This document shows positions 47,654 to 57,411 of a stretch of DNA of 64,000 bases, one piece after another. The position numbers and the translations under genes are program-made. The notes below the pieces were generated by a model. That model made no database searches and had not been told where the DNA came from. It worked only from the letters and a program-made list of their open reading frames with translations. The stretch spans positions 1,172,501 to 1,236,500 of the forward strand of contig NZ_CP084606.1 in the NCBI RefSeq assembly GCF_022376835.1, in the 5' to 3' direction. Position 1 is the stretch's first letter; each line of letters opens with the position of its first letter. This DNA comes from Brucepastera parasyntrophica (GTDB lineage: Bacteria > Spirochaetota > Spirochaetia > Treponematales > Treponemataceae).

Positions 47654-48778
47654 TTATTGTTCGTCCGGTATAGTGTTTAATATGAAATTACCGGCCCCGG
47701 AAGGAGCTGTTTTCCCGCCATACTGTTCCGCGAGGAAATTAGCCGCCTCATATCCGGCAATTTTGACTATATTCGCTACTCCCATGCTGCTGGAAGTTGC
47801 GCCGGAAAGCGCATCAATGTCCGAACCTATTTTCGCCGAATTTGCTGTAAAATCGTCGTCAACCGATTTGCCTGCAAACTGCAGATAAAAATTGGGGTTA
47901 AGCATTTCATACCCGTAATTTCTCGTATCAGTAGTAGCGTTAATCCGTATCCCGGCGAGAGTACGGTCCATGGCGACACCGACCAGAATGGTGGAAGCAT
48001 GATAGGTCTGCCCCCTGCCCTGCACTGCCGCGCCTATTACGGAACCGTCTTTTTTTACCAGCCAGGCGTCCGTCAGTACAATACTTCTTTCCACAGTGTT
48101 TGTTATGGACCGGGCAGGCAGAGGCTCCGCGTCCGCTCCGGGGAACAGTTCGGCAAGGGCGTCAGTAACAGACATCGGTGTGAGGTCCGCAGAAATGGGA
48201 GCCGATCCGCCGCTGCCGGATAATCCGCCGTAATGCGACGCAAGGTAATCGGCGGCCTGATAAGAAGCTGTTTTAATAAGGCTTGAAATAGTCCGGGAGC
48301 TGATAGTCGCGCCAGATATAGCCTGAATATCAGTGCCCGGCTTGAATTCGTCATCAACCGATTTTCCGGGAAAATGGTCCTTAAAAGGAGATTCGGCGGC
48401 CTTTGAGCCGATACCCGGCGTATCGCTCGTATTTATTTTCAGAGTCTTGATTTTCCGGTTCATATCCACGGCAAGAAGAACGGTAGTTGTCGCGTAGGTT
48501 CTTCCTGTCGCGCTGATAACCATGCCAATGACGGAATCCTGTTCTTTTGCTACATAGGCCGTGTCAAATGAAATTGAACTGCTGCCGCTTTCAATATTAT
48601 TCTTTACATCCTCAAATCCTGTCGCATTCGGGAAAAATTCCTGAAAAACGGCAAATTCCTCCCTGGTTTTTGCCCCCTCAATAATAGGAGCCGTTGCATT
48701 GTATACCAGGGCAAGAGCGACACAGGCAACGGAAGCAAAGACTGTCAGTATCAGAGCAAGTTTTACCATGTTTTTCAT
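47654..48778 (-). CDS. rnfG: RnfG-like subunit with two FMN-binding domains
   Basis: 374 residues, nearly twice the usual RnfG length. One N-terminal helix is followed by two FMN_bind domains. The first has GIGSKAAESPFKDHFPGKSVDDEF and AISGATISSRT; the second NYGYEMLNPNFYLQFAGKSVDDDF and ALSGATSSSMG. Each S-G-A-T carries the Thr to which FMN is normally bound covalently, so two flavins are possible. RnfG is the periplasmic flavin subunit. Its start overlaps the rnfD stop (ATGA). The tandem duplication is the unusual point. Confidence 0.9.
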   Translation of the reverse strand: MKNMVKLALILTVFASVACVALALVYNATAPIIEGAKTREEFAVFQEFFPNATGFEDVKNNIESGSSSISFDTAYVAKEQDSVIGMVISATGRTYATTTVLLAVDMNRKIKTLKINTSDTPGIGSKAAESPFKDHFPGKSVDDEFKPGTDIQAISGATISSRTISSLIKTASYQAADYLASHYGGLSGSGGSAPISADLTPMSVTDALAELFPGADAEPLPARSITNTVERSIVLTDAWLVKKDGSVIGAAVQGRGQTYHASTILVGVAMDRTLAGIRINATTDTRNYGYEMLNPNFYLQFAGKSVDDDFTANSAKIGSDIDALSGATSSSMGVANIVKIAGYEAANFLAEQYGGKTAPSGAGNFILNTIPDEQ

Positions 48779-49779
48779 TTTGCTGCCTGCTCCTTTTTCC
48801 CTGGCTGCCAGCCGTATTTGCGCGGAATAATTCTGTTAAGAAAGGGAACGAGGGAATTCATAATAAGAATGCTGAACATAACTCCTTCGGGATATCCGCC
48901 GAAAATCCGGATAAAGGCCGTAATAAGGCCGCAGCCGGCGCCGAAAAGGATTCTGCCCCAGGGAGTGACAGGTGAAGTGGTATAGTCTGTTGTCATAAAA
49001 ACGGCGCCGAAAAGCAGTCCGCCGGAGAGAAGTACAAGAAGCGGATCATAACCCGCGATCCAGGAAACAAGGACCGCCGTTGCTACCATGGCAACAGGGG
49101 CCCGCCAGTCTATTACCTTTGTAACGAGAAGCACAAAAAATGCAATCAGAATCAGTATTATCGCCGATTCGCCGATACACCCGCTCCGTTCGCCGGTAAA
49201 ATAGCGCCAGTACAGATCGGCTTTTGAATCAAACCCTGAATTCTGCACGATTTCGGAAATGGATAACACAGAGCCTTCCGGGTTCGTCATGCGGCCGAGC
49301 ATTGTTGCGGAAGAAACGGCGTCCATGGTCCGGGGAGCAATCCACTTGCTCATGGCAGCCGAAAAACTGACAAACATAAAAGCCCTGCCGGAAAGAGCAG
49401 GATTAAACACATTCGCTCCAAGTCCTCCGAAAAACTCCTTGGCTATTATAATAGAAAAGAAACTGCCCGTAATAGTCATCCAGACCGGAATGGCCGGAGG
49501 CAGGGTCATGGACAGCAGAAGACCGGTAATGACAGCTGAAAAATCACCCGCGCGGATGTCTTTTTTCATAATAAACCGGAACAAAGATTCAAAAGCAACA
49601 CAGGAAATAACCGCTGTGAGAATCTGGACAAGCGCCGGCATTCCGTAAAGGTAAACTCCGTAAACGGCAATCGGAAGCAGGGTGAGTACAACAACAAGCA
49701 TTATATGCCTGGTCGCAATAGGCGTTAATATATGAGGACTGGATGATAAATATATTTCATTTCTGTCGGATTCTGCCAT
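48775..49779 (-). CDS. rnfD: Rnf complex membrane subunit RnfD
   Basis: 334 residues with nine or ten expected helices. Conserved SSPHILTPIATRHIMLVV at the start, NVFNPALSGRAFMFVSF, then the flavin-attachment region around EGSVLSISEI, and MTTDYTTSPVTPWGRILFG near the end. Binds FMN covalently in characterised complexes. One-base overlap with the rnfC stop. Confidence 0.95.
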   Translation of the reverse strand: MAESDRNEIYLSSSPHILTPIATRHIMLVVVLTLLPIAVYGVYLYGMPALVQILTAVISCVAFESLFRFIMKKDIRAGDFSAVITGLLLSMTLPPAIPVWMTITGSFFSIIIAKEFFGGLGANVFNPALSGRAFMFVSFSAAMSKWIAPRTMDAVSSATMLGRMTNPEGSVLSISEIVQNSGFDSKADLYWRYFTGERSGCIGESAIILILIAFFVLLVTKVIDWRAPVAMVATAVLVSWIAGYDPLLVLLSGGLLFGAVFMTTDYTTSPVTPWGRILFGAGCGLITAFIRIFGGYPEGVMFSILIMNSLVPFLNRIIPRKYGWQPGKKEQAAK

Positions 49780-51164
49780 TACCGGACCCCTTTGGCTGAG
49801 TTTTGAGCGGCGGCCATTTCTTTCTTTTTTTGTATTTCAGCCCGTTCAAGCTGTTTTCCTTCACGGAAACGCTGTACGAGTTTTATCCGGGCCGGACAAA
49901 CGTAGTCGCATGCGCCGCATTCGACACAATCCATCAAGCCGTAACGTTTTGATTCTTCAAGGTCGGAAGCCTTGAGCGCTTTCATCATCTGCACGGGTAT
50001 CAGACGGCAATGACAGGCAGGGATGCAGCGGCCGCAGCCTATACAGGCGCCTTCCTCTTCAATTGAAGCTTCTTTTGCCGACAAAAACAGGATACCGGAC
50101 GTACTTTTTATAATGGGAAAATTAGCGCTTTTCATGGCAATTCCCATCATGGGGCCGCCGACTACAATTTTTATTGTTCCGGGATGCAGGGTAAAAGACG
50201 ACGGGATCAGATCGCCAAGGAGCGTCCCGACCGGAACTTCTATATTTCTTGGATTAACACAGGACCCGCCGGAAACGGTCAGAGTCCGTTCGATAAGCGG
50301 TTTCCCTTCCCTGAAGGCTTCCGAAATAGCTTTCAGCGTTCCCACATTATTAACGACACAGCCGACATGGGCCGGAAGGCAGCCGGAAGGCACCTCTTTC
50401 CCGGTAAGGGCTTTGATAAGGATTTTCTCACTTCCCTGGGGGTACTTTGTTTTACAGTATGCTACCGAAATATTCCGGGCGCCGGCCCCGATGGGATTTG
50501 CCCGCAGTTCCGCGACCGCCTTTTCCAGATAGGGCAGGACATCAAGTTTATTGTCTTCAACCGCAATAATACCCCGGGACGCGCCGGTTATGCGCATGGC
50601 TATTGCGATGCCGTCAACTATTTTTGAGGCTGACTCCTGCATCATGCGGGCGTCAATAGTCAGATAGGGTTCGCATTCAGCACCGTTCGCAATCAGTAAA
50701 TCAATTTTGCATTCTTTCGGGGGATTCAGTTTTACATGGGTCGGAAAAGAAGCTCCACCCATACCGACAATACCCGCATCCCGGACACGTTTGACAGCGT
50801 CCTGGGTAGTACAGGTGAAAGGATCGAGGGGATCCATAAAGGAGGTTTGTCCGGACCCGTCATCTTCAATAATAATACAAAGAGCGTCCGTATTTCCGAT
50901 AACAAGATGGTTTTCTATTTTTTTCACTACGCCCGCAATCGAAGCATGGACGGGTACAGACATGAATGCGTCGGATTCCGCTATTTTCTGGCCCCGGGCA
51001 ACAGTATCGCCTACTTTAACTATGGGAGCGTTCGGCGCCCCTCCCTGGGTTATGGGAATACATACCGCATTCGTATGGGGAAAGAGAGGTTCTATAGGAA
51101 GATTTTCCGTTATTTTCTTCCGTTGGGGAGGATGGATTCCTCCCCTGAAGGATTTAATATTCAT
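49779..51164 (-). CDS. rnfC: Rnf complex subunit RnfC (NADH-binding)
   Basis: 461 residues. N-terminal half has GGIHPPQRKKIT and the carrier-like domain, then the Rossmann-like GMGGASFPTHVKL and ANGAECEPYL. The C-terminal part has two [4Fe-4S] motifs, CIGCGRCIPACH and CVECGACDYVCP. It exchanges electrons with NAD at the cytosolic face. First gene of the rnfCDGEAB-era operon. The -10 box lies six bases from ATG and no ribosome-binding site is visible, so it seems to be translated from a leaderless mRNA. Confidence 0.95.
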   Translation of the reverse strand: MNIKSFRGGIHPPQRKKITENLPIEPLFPHTNAVCIPITQGGAPNAPIVKVGDTVARGQKIAESDAFMSVPVHASIAGVVKKIENHLVIGNTDALCIIIEDDGSGQTSFMDPLDPFTCTTQDAVKRVRDAGIVGMGGASFPTHVKLNPPKECKIDLLIANGAECEPYLTIDARMMQESASKIVDGIAIAMRITGASRGIIAVEDNKLDVLPYLEKAVAELRANPIGAGARNISVAYCKTKYPQGSEKILIKALTGKEVPSGCLPAHVGCVVNNVGTLKAISEAFREGKPLIERTLTVSGGSCVNPRNIEVPVGTLLGDLIPSSFTLHPGTIKIVVGGPMMGIAMKSANFPIIKSTSGILFLSAKEASIEEEGACIGCGRCIPACHCRLIPVQMMKALKASDLEESKRYGLMDCVECGACDYVCPARIKLVQRFREGKQLERAEIQKKKEMAAAQNSAKGVR

Positions 51165-51170
51165 TCTGTG

Positions 51171-51199
51171 ATACTATCCCGCCAGAAATCTCAAGTCAA
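51171..51199 (-). promoter_or_regulatory. Promoter of rnfCDGEAB-era
   Basis: Minus strand TTGACT (51199-51194), 17 bases, TAGTAT (51176-51171). CACAGA then leads directly into ATG, so the transcript should begin at or next to the start codon. Confidence 0.7.
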
Positions 51200-51577
51200 G
51201 ACTTTCCTTTCGGAGAAAAACCGTCAGTACTTTTGTTTATATCCATTTTTTTAAATTCCAGATAAAAAAACCGTCATTTTATCCGGACAGATATTTTTTC
51301 TTTCAAATAAGCGAGTTTTTCTGTTTTATTACCGATATATTGCATATAAACAACATAATACCCGGAAATTCATGTTTCCGGAGATATTTCTGCGCGTTTA
51401 TGGCGGAGGTTTTGGGGATTATTAACAGTAATCCCTGCCGACTACTTCATATAACTAACGGAATTTATTATTATTAATACTAAGTGGAAGAAAAATAACT
51501 ATAATAATGTTTTATTGTTATAAATGGCATAAGGGCTGATTGAATTCTTTGGCCCGTTCTTTTTCTCAGGAGGAGTA
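51200..51577. other. AT-rich gene-free region
   Basis: No gene or RNA recognised between the divergent rnf operon and the next gene. Some weak AT-rich palindromic stretches (near 51457-51483). Confidence 0.45.
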
Positions 51578-51662
51578 TAGTCAAATAATTTAAATTATTT
51601 GACTACTTCCGATTGCAAATGTTTCTGATACAAAGAATTAGCTATTTCTTTGTATCAGAAAC
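51578..51662. repeat. Double-hairpin element, copy 2
   Basis: TAGTCAAATAATTT/AAATTATTTGACTA (51578-51605, perfect 28-base palindrome), linker CTTCCGATTG, then GTTTCTGATACAAAG...CTTTGTATCAGAAAC (51621-51662). It ends 20 bases before the start codon of the outer-membrane gene, so it forms the 5' leader. Confidence 0.88.
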
Positions 51663-51681
51663 GTACCTTAAAGGAGTATAA

Positions 51682-52744
51682 ATGTATTTCAGGCCGCGTA
51701 CTGTGTTCGGATTTATTTTCTTGGTAATAGGTGCAGCAGTTTTGTTTGCATATAATCCGCCGATCGGAGGAGACGGGAGTTCGGTATTTCTTTCCCCGGA
51801 CCTTCTTGGCCGCGGGACAAGTGTAACGGGGGAGCCTTTGATGCGGCTCTGCCCGGCGAGCTGGCTGTAAATCCGGCGATCGGGGCCGGAGAGCAGCGGA
51901 CCGTTCTCGATGTCTCATATGCGGCCCTTATCGGGGCAGGCAATGAAGACGGCTGGGGACACATAATTAACGCAGGTGCCGTTTTTCCGACCAGGGCTGG
52001 AGTTTTTGCGGGGAGCCTGAATTTTCTCACCTCGCCTTTTGATGAATCCCTTCCGCTCGGAACAGCGGGAACTCTGCATCTGTCCGCCTCAAAAGATTTA
52101 ACCGACAGGGTATATCTTGGAGCGGGAATTACGGCTTCCTTCGGGGCTGATAATTCCTGGGGCGTCAGCGGAGAACTCGGCTGGATATATGTTTTCGGAG
52201 ACGTCGGATTCCTGAGAAATACTAAAATCGGACTTTCAATAACAGGACTTGGCCGTCCTTTTACTCCGGCAGACTCAAAGGGAATTTACGGCGAAGGTAC
52301 AGAAATATCCGGCTACCCCTCCGCTTTTACTCCCCACCTGGGAGTCTCGGCTATCCTTCTGAACCACCGTGTTGTAAAAATCGGCGCTTCATTTGATTTT
52401 TCATTCCCGACTTTCCAGAACTTTATTTTTGATACGGGTTTTGAAATTGTGTTTGCCGATATTTTCTGTGTAAAAACAGGCTGGTCCCTGAATGCGGTTG
52501 AAATGCGGAAAGAACTTCAATCGCTTATGCCTTCCGTAGGAATAAGCGTAAAACTGAAAGTCGGGTCGCCGGAGGGCGATTCCCTTCTCACGAGAAACGG
52601 ATGGGGCAGAGTGAATTCACACCCACCGCGGCATTTAAGCATCTCAAGGGTGATATTTACGCGGCAGGAGCGGGGGCGAGTATTAAACTCGGTGTAAAAG
52701 ATACAAAACCGCCGGTTATCAGCATCGATTTCCCTGAAGAATAA
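51682..52744 (+). CDS. Outer-membrane protein, UPF0164/FadL-like type (two apparent frameshifts)
   Basis: About 355 residues after correction. Signal peptide MYFRPRTVFGFIFLVIGAAVLFA, then a long beta-barrel sequence: VNPAIGAGEQRTVLDVSYAA, RVYLGAGITASFG, KIGLSITGLGRPF, VKIGASFDFSFPT. The N-terminal GRGTSVTGGAFDAALPGELAVNPA is typical of the FadL-like/UPF0164 barrels expanded in treponemes, which may carry hydrophobic nutrients. Frame breaks at GGGGG 51828-51832 and GGGG 52603-52606; one G at each joins the parts. AAAGGAG precedes ATG. The FlgD-Ig/OmpA gene starts 32 bases downstream, so the two form an operon. Confidence 0.75.
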
Positions 52745-52776
52745 TATTGCCGGGACTATACATGAGGAGGACTACC

Positions 52777-55700
52777 ATGCGTTTTCGCATATTCTTTTTT
52801 TGCAGCTTTTTTATGATTTGTTTTTCCCTGGTTCCCGCTTTTGCCCAGGGGCCGATGACTTACCGGTATATATCACCGAATAATGACGGTGTGCAGGATG
52901 CTCTTGAATTTCCCCTTTCAATAAATGACCAGCGGTATGTACAGGCTTGGTCATTTGTAATTGAAGATGAACATGGAAATGTTGTCAGAAAAATAGAAAA
53001 CAAGGAACAGCGCCCTGAAATGAGCGGATCAAATGGGATTGGAAATTTCTTTAAGAACTTCTGGAAACTTCTGACCAGAGTAAAGGAAGGAATACCCCTG
53101 CCTTCAACCCTCCGCTGGGACGGCATAATGGATTCGGGAGAGACTGCCCCTGACGGAACATATTATTTCTGGATTTCCGCCGAAGATGATAACGGAAACG
53201 TCGGTACTTCACAAAAATACCAGTTTTTTGTCGATAACACGCATCCTGAAATAACCATTTCCCCTCCGACAGGCGCAAACGCAATGATTTTCAGTCCGGA
53301 CGGGGACGGCAACAAGGATACCTTTAAAATTACCCAGAGCGGTTCGGTCGAGGATTTATGGACCGCAACTATAGAAAACAGCGCGGGAACAATAGTACGT
53401 TTAATTGAAACCAGAAACGCTGCGCCGGCCGATTTTATCTGGGACGGCAAGGGCGACAATAATACAATTGTTCCTGACGGAGTATATTCGTATACCATTA
53501 CATCAACTGACCGGGCAGGAAACACATCCTCAGCGCGGATTACTAATATTATTATAGACACTGATAAACCTTCTATTAATATAAGCATTGACATTAATGC
53601 GTTCTCCCCGAACGGAGACGGCGTACGGGATGCAGTTCAGATGACGCCGAGTATTCCGGTAACCACAGGATTGATTACCTGGCGGATCGCGGTAAACTCC
53701 CGCAGCGGAACCACAGTCAGAACATATGCGGGAACTGACGTCCCTAGGGTAATAGCCTTTGACGGAAAAGATGAAACAGGGAAAATCATCGCCGAAGGAG
53801 ACTATCAGGCCGTCATTTCAGCTCAATATATTAACGGCTATGCGCCTGTCGCGCGTTCACCCTTCTTTACTATGGATATTACTCCGCCCGAAGCCCAGGT
53901 AAGGGCATCCGGCCAGATTTTCTCGCCGGTCGGCGACGGTAATCTGGACACAGTGACATTCACGCAGCAGGCAAGTGCGGAAACAGCCTGGACCGGAGAA
54001 ATCTTTGCATTAAACGCGGCTGGTGAGCCCGCAGGAACAGCGGTCAGGACCTTCCGGTTCGGAGCGACCCCGGACACTACGACAGTCTGGGACGGACGCG
54101 ATGACACGGGAAAACTCGCGGTGGACGGCAAATACGGATACCGCCTCGTGAGTACCGACCGGGCGGGAAATACCGGGTATTCTAATATCGCGGCAGTTGA
54201 ACTCAATACCGAAAAAGCAGACTTGATTCTGCAGGTAAACACAACCGCCTTCTCCCCCAACGGAGACAATGTAAAAGATACTATTATCTTTACCCCGATA
54301 ATAAAGGCCGCAACCGCCGTTGATCAGTATTCGCTGAAAATTACCGATACTTCAGGCGCTGTTGTAAAAACATTTACCGGCAGAGGCAGGGTCCCCGTAT
54401 CCTTTACATGGAACGGTATTGCAGACCCCGCAGAAGGCGCTTCAACAGGCACGCGGAGTCCTGACGGCATATACGGAGCGGCCCTCGAAGTCACTCTTAT
54501 TAACCAGCAGGTTTCGCGGTCGGCGGCGCCGAACTTTGAAATTGACACTGAATTCCCGGAAATAGAAATTTCCGCCCCTTATCTGCTGTTCTCGCCAAAC
54601 GGAGACGGGAAACGCGATACCATCCAGATAAATCAGACTTCTTCAAAAGAAGATCTGTGGACAGCCGCCATTTCAACAGGAAGGACTGTGGTTAAAAATT
54701 ATCACTGGAACGGGACTGTGGAAAATATAATCTGGGACGCTACCGATGATTCGGGAAACAGGGTCGCAGACGGGACATACACGTATACCGTAACTGCCGA
54801 AGACAAGGCGGGAAACAAAACCACGCAAAACATCTCCGGTATAGTTGTGGACGCCCGTGTTCCAAAGGCTTTCCTGACTGCGGAACTCCCGGCGTTCTCT
54901 CCGAACGGTGACGGTATCAAGGACACCCAGAAACTGTCCATTGTAACCAGTATTCCGGATGGACTTGCCTCGTGGTCGCTTGCAATCAAGCCCGAAGGAG
55001 GAGGTTCAGCAATCCGGACATGGAATTCTTCAACTTCCAGCACACTTCCCGCGACCGTTAACTGGGACGGGAAAAATGATGCGGGTGCTGTCACGCAGGG
55101 AAAAGTCTATGCCGAACTGAATCTCGAATATGTAAAGGGCGATGTGGTCACTGTCGCGACACCGGTATTCCTGGTGAACGCGAAACCGCCAGCATTGAAT
55201 GTCAGGCTTTCGCCGAAATATTTCAGCCCGGATAATGACGGGGTTGATGACGAACTCTTTATTGACCTGACCGCGGAATCCGCGTCACCGTTCACCGACT
55301 GGTCATTTGAAATCTATGAACCCGAAGGAACCAGCGGCAATGTATTCTGGCGAACCGGAGGCAAGGGAAAAATAACGGAACGCATTATCTGGGACGGACG
55401 TTCGCTCAAAGGTGAACTGGTCCAGGCCGCCACCGATTATCCGTTCACCTTCACGGTAACGGATGATGTAGGAATGACTTCTGTTGTACGCGGCTATGTT
55501 CCCGTCGATGTTCTGGTTATACGTGACGGCGATAAACTGAAGATAGCGGTTCCGTCCATTATCTTCAGGGCTAACGCGGCGGACTTTAACGGCCTCGATC
55601 AGGCAATTGTTGACAAGAACACGCAGGTTCTCCGGCGCGTTGCCGAAATACTGAACAAGTTCAAGGACTACAAGGTACAGATTGAAGGTCATGCCAATAA

Positions 55701-55911
55701 CGTCAGCAATACGCAGCGTGAAGAGGAAACCGAACTCATTCCGCTGTCACAGCAAAGGGCGGAAGCCGTAAAACAGTTCCTTATACGGAACGGCGTCGAC
55801 GGCTCACGGCTTTCAACTATCGGAATGGGAGGCACCAGACCGGTTGCCGCCTGGAGCGACCGTGAAAACTGGTGGAAAAACAGGCGCGTTGAATTTATTC
55901 TGATTAAATAA
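52777..55911 (+). CDS. FlgD-Ig repeat protein with C-terminal OmpA domain
   Basis: 1044 residues with signal peptide MRFRIFFFCSFFMICFSLVPAFA. The body is about seven FlgD-type Ig repeats, each opening with a calcium-loop-like FSPNGDG or SPDNDG motif and ending W-DG-x-DD-G-x-x-x-DGTY. The last 130 residues are OmpA-like: VQIEGHANN, LSQQRAEAVKQFLIRNGVD, GGTRPVA and NRRVEFILIK, which binds peptidoglycan. It probably links the outer membrane to the cell wall beside the barrel protein upstream. ATG 52777 is preceded by GAGGAGG; a longer frame from a TTG lacks such a site. Confidence 0.88.
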   Translation: MRFRIFFFCSFFMICFSLVPAFAQGPMTYRYISPNNDGVQDALEFPLSINDQRYVQAWSFVIEDEHGNVVRKIENKEQRPEMSGSNGIGNFFKNFWKLLTRVKEGIPLPSTLRWDGIMDSGETAPDGTYYFWISAEDDNGNVGTSQKYQFFVDNTHPEITISPPTGANAMIFSPDGDGNKDTFKITQSGSVEDLWTATIENSAGTIVRLIETRNAAPADFIWDGKGDNNTIVPDGVYSYTITSTDRAGNTSSARITNIIIDTDKPSINISIDINAFSPNGDGVRDAVQMTPSIPVTTGLITWRIAVNSRSGTTVRTYAGTDVPRVIAFDGKDETGKIIAEGDYQAVISAQYINGYAPVARSPFFTMDITPPEAQVRASGQIFSPVGDGNLDTVTFTQQASAETAWTGEIFALNAAGEPAGTAVRTFRFGATPDTTTVWDGRDDTGKLAVDGKYGYRLVSTDRAGNTGYSNIAAVELNTEKADLILQVNTTAFSPNGDNVKDTIIFTPIIKAATAVDQYSLKITDTSGAVVKTFTGRGRVPVSFTWNGIADPAEGASTGTRSPDGIYGAALEVTLINQQVSRSAAPNFEIDTEFPEIEISAPYLLFSPNGDGKRDTIQINQTSSKEDLWTAAISTGRTVVKNYHWNGTVENIIWDATDDSGNRVADGTYTYTVTAEDKAGNKTTQNISGIVVDARVPKAFLTAELPAFSPNGDGIKDTQKLSIVTSIPDGLASWSLAIKPEGGGSAIRTWNSSTSSTLPATVNWDGKNDAGAVTQGKVYAELNLEYVKGDVVTVATPVFLVNAKPPALNVRLSPKYFSPDNDGVDDELFIDLTAESASPFTDWSFEIYEPEGTSGNVFWRTGGKGKITERIIWDGRSLKGELVQAATDYPFTFTVTDDVGMTSVVRGYVPVDVLVIRDGDKLKIAVPSIIFRANAADFNGLDQAIVDKNTQVLRRVAEILNKFKDYKVQIEGHANNVSNTQREEETELIPLSQQRAEAVKQFLIRNGVDGSRLSTIGMGGTRPVAAWSDRENWWKNRRVEFILIK

Positions 55912-56062
55912 AATACCCCGCCGCAAAGCGGCGGAGTATTTTTCTCTCCCGAGGAATTGGTCTCGGGTTTAATACCATGGAACCTATAAAAACGAACGGT
56001 TTTATAGGTTGTTATAAAAACCGCCGCAGAGCAGAGGGGTATTAAACCCTCGCCTCGAATAA
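55908..56062. repeat. ~155-bp intergenic element, copy 3 (inverted) with terminator
   Basis: Nearly the reverse complement of 7217-7385, including CTCTCCCGAGGAATTGG, CTCGGGTTTAATACCATGG and AACCTATAAAA stems. Its first part, ATACCCCGCCGC-AAA-GCGGCGGAGTAT followed by T (55912-55942), serves as the terminator of the upstream gene. Confidence 0.88.
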
Positions 56063-56128
56063 AACAGGACGGGGCCGGCGGCAATTGCGCCGGCCCCTGT
56101 CTTTGTATATCCAAGGAGGAGATTTTTC

Positions 56129-56635
56129 ATGAACAGGAAAACATTATGCGCCGCAGCCCTGCTGCTTGTGCTTATATTCTCTGCATGCACAAACAGGGAA
56201 AAGGCACAGGCACAAAACGGCCAGGCAGAGACAAACCAGTGGAACAGCAGCGATTTTACGGCCTTTGGACTCGGAGAAATTGCTCTCCCACAGGGAGCAA
56301 AAGCAGTACAGTATTCAGTTAACCGGGATAACGGTACACTGACCGCTGTAATTGTTCCGGTGGGGACCGACGGGTTTTCAGTATTTGCGGAAGCGGTAAT
56401 AATAAGAGCTTCATCAATAGCCGACATTCCGGACGCTTTCGGCAATCTAATTACTCCGGTCAATGAAGCGCTTAATGATACTGATATGGTTTATCAATTT
56501 GTATATACAAACGGGACGGATGACTATCTCACGACTGTCGCTTATTATCCGGAAGGTTCGCAGATATGGAAATATGAACCTGAAACGGTTTTTCTGAATA
56601 TTACGAATGTGAAAAATATCAAACAGGATGAATGA
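56129..56635 (+). CDS. Small lipoprotein of unknown function
   Basis: 168 residues with signal peptide and lipobox IFSAC (Cys 21). The mature part reads FTAFGLGEIALPQGAKAVQYSVNRDNGTLTAVIVPV, then a mixed alpha/beta section to the C-terminus. No family is recognised. AAGGAGGAG precedes ATG. It is followed by a terminator shared with the convergent ArsR gene. Confidence 0.75.
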   Translation: MNRKTLCAAALLLVLIFSACTNREKAQAQNGQAETNQWNSSDFTAFGLGEIALPQGAKAVQYSVNRDNGTLTAVIVPVGTDGFSVFAEAVIIRASSIADIPDAFGNLITPVNEALNDTDMVYQFVYTNGTDDYLTTVAYYPEGSQIWKYEPETVFLNITNVKNIKQDE

Positions 56636-56686
56636 TATTTCAGCCCGGAATTAACAGCTGCTCATACGGCTGTTTTCTGAAAAGGC

Positions 56687-56719
56687 AAAACGGCCCGCTG
56701 TAAACGGGCCGTTTTTTTT
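56687..56719. terminator. Bidirectional terminator
   Basis: AAAACGGCCCG and CGGGCCGTTTT pair around CTGTAAA, with T runs on both strands. It separates the lipoprotein gene from the convergent ArsR gene. Confidence 0.88.
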
Positions 56720-56748
56720 ATGCGGATGCGCGTAAAGAAGAGTTGATT

Positions 56749-57159
56749 TCAGCGACGTTTCCTGACGCGGGGTTTCGGTGCACAACCAGCCTCGCTCAAC
56801 CAGGGTGCGTCTCTTTCAAGTTCATGCGGATCAATGGAATTAAGCTTTATTTCAATTGAATTGATAAGATCTTTCACAATGTCAATATTTTTCTGCAGAG
56901 TTACAAAATAGAAATTCTGGGTTCCTTTTTTATATGAAGATATAAAACCGGAGTCTTTCAGTATTTTCAGGTGATGGGAAACGGCCGGTCTGGAAAGGTC
57001 CGTTTTCTTTGTGATATCGGAAACATTCATGCCAGTTATACCGGTTTCCGCAATGATAAGCAGGATACGCTGTCTGGCCTCCTCTCCAAGGGCAATAAAG
57101 AGAGGACTGCAGATTCTGAATTTATTTATCAGCTGGTTAATTTCTTTCTGGCTTATCAT
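56749..57159 (-). CDS. ArsR-family transcriptional regulator
   Basis: 136 residues. Winged-helix region: LFIALGEEARQRILLIIAET, then MNVSDITKKTDLSRPAVSHHLKILKDSGFI and the wing YKKGTQNFYF. The basic, Cys-containing tail (AGCAPKPRVRKRR) is extra. The alpha-3 CxC and alpha-5 metal sites of classic sensors are absent, so the signal may not be a metal. It is divergent from the RND exporter operon and is its likely regulator. Its own promoter is TTGACA (57250-57245), 18 bases, TATATT (57226-57221). Confidence 0.88.
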   Translation of the reverse strand: MISQKEINQLINKFRICSPLFIALGEEARQRILLIIAETGITGMNVSDITKKTDLSRPAVSHHLKILKDSGFISSYKKGTQNFYFVTLQKNIDIVKDLINSIEIKLNSIDPHELERDAPWLSEAGCAPKPRVRKRR

Positions 57160-57220
57160 TGATCATTTCTCCCGGCGCAGCGGCCTTTTTCCGCAAAAAC
57201 ATGGATACTGCGTTTTTTTC

Positions 57221-57250
57221 AATATAGTATCAATAGATAAAAACTGTCAA
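57221..57250 (-). promoter_or_regulatory. Promoter of the ArsR gene
   Basis: Minus strand TTGACA, 18 bases, TATATT; start near 57214, giving a leader of about 55 bases. Confidence 0.6.
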
Positions 57251-57411
57251 GATTTTTAAATTCCGGGGCTTCTTTATAAATTAGAAAGGCCAAGGTTTCC
57301 CCGTCTGTTTTTCTGTCATTTTCCTGCCAGTTCGGAACCTATATTAAAGAAGAAGTGAAGCGCTGTACCAAAATAAAAAGTGGAATTCCTGCAAAAAAGC
57401 AGTGTTTTTTA

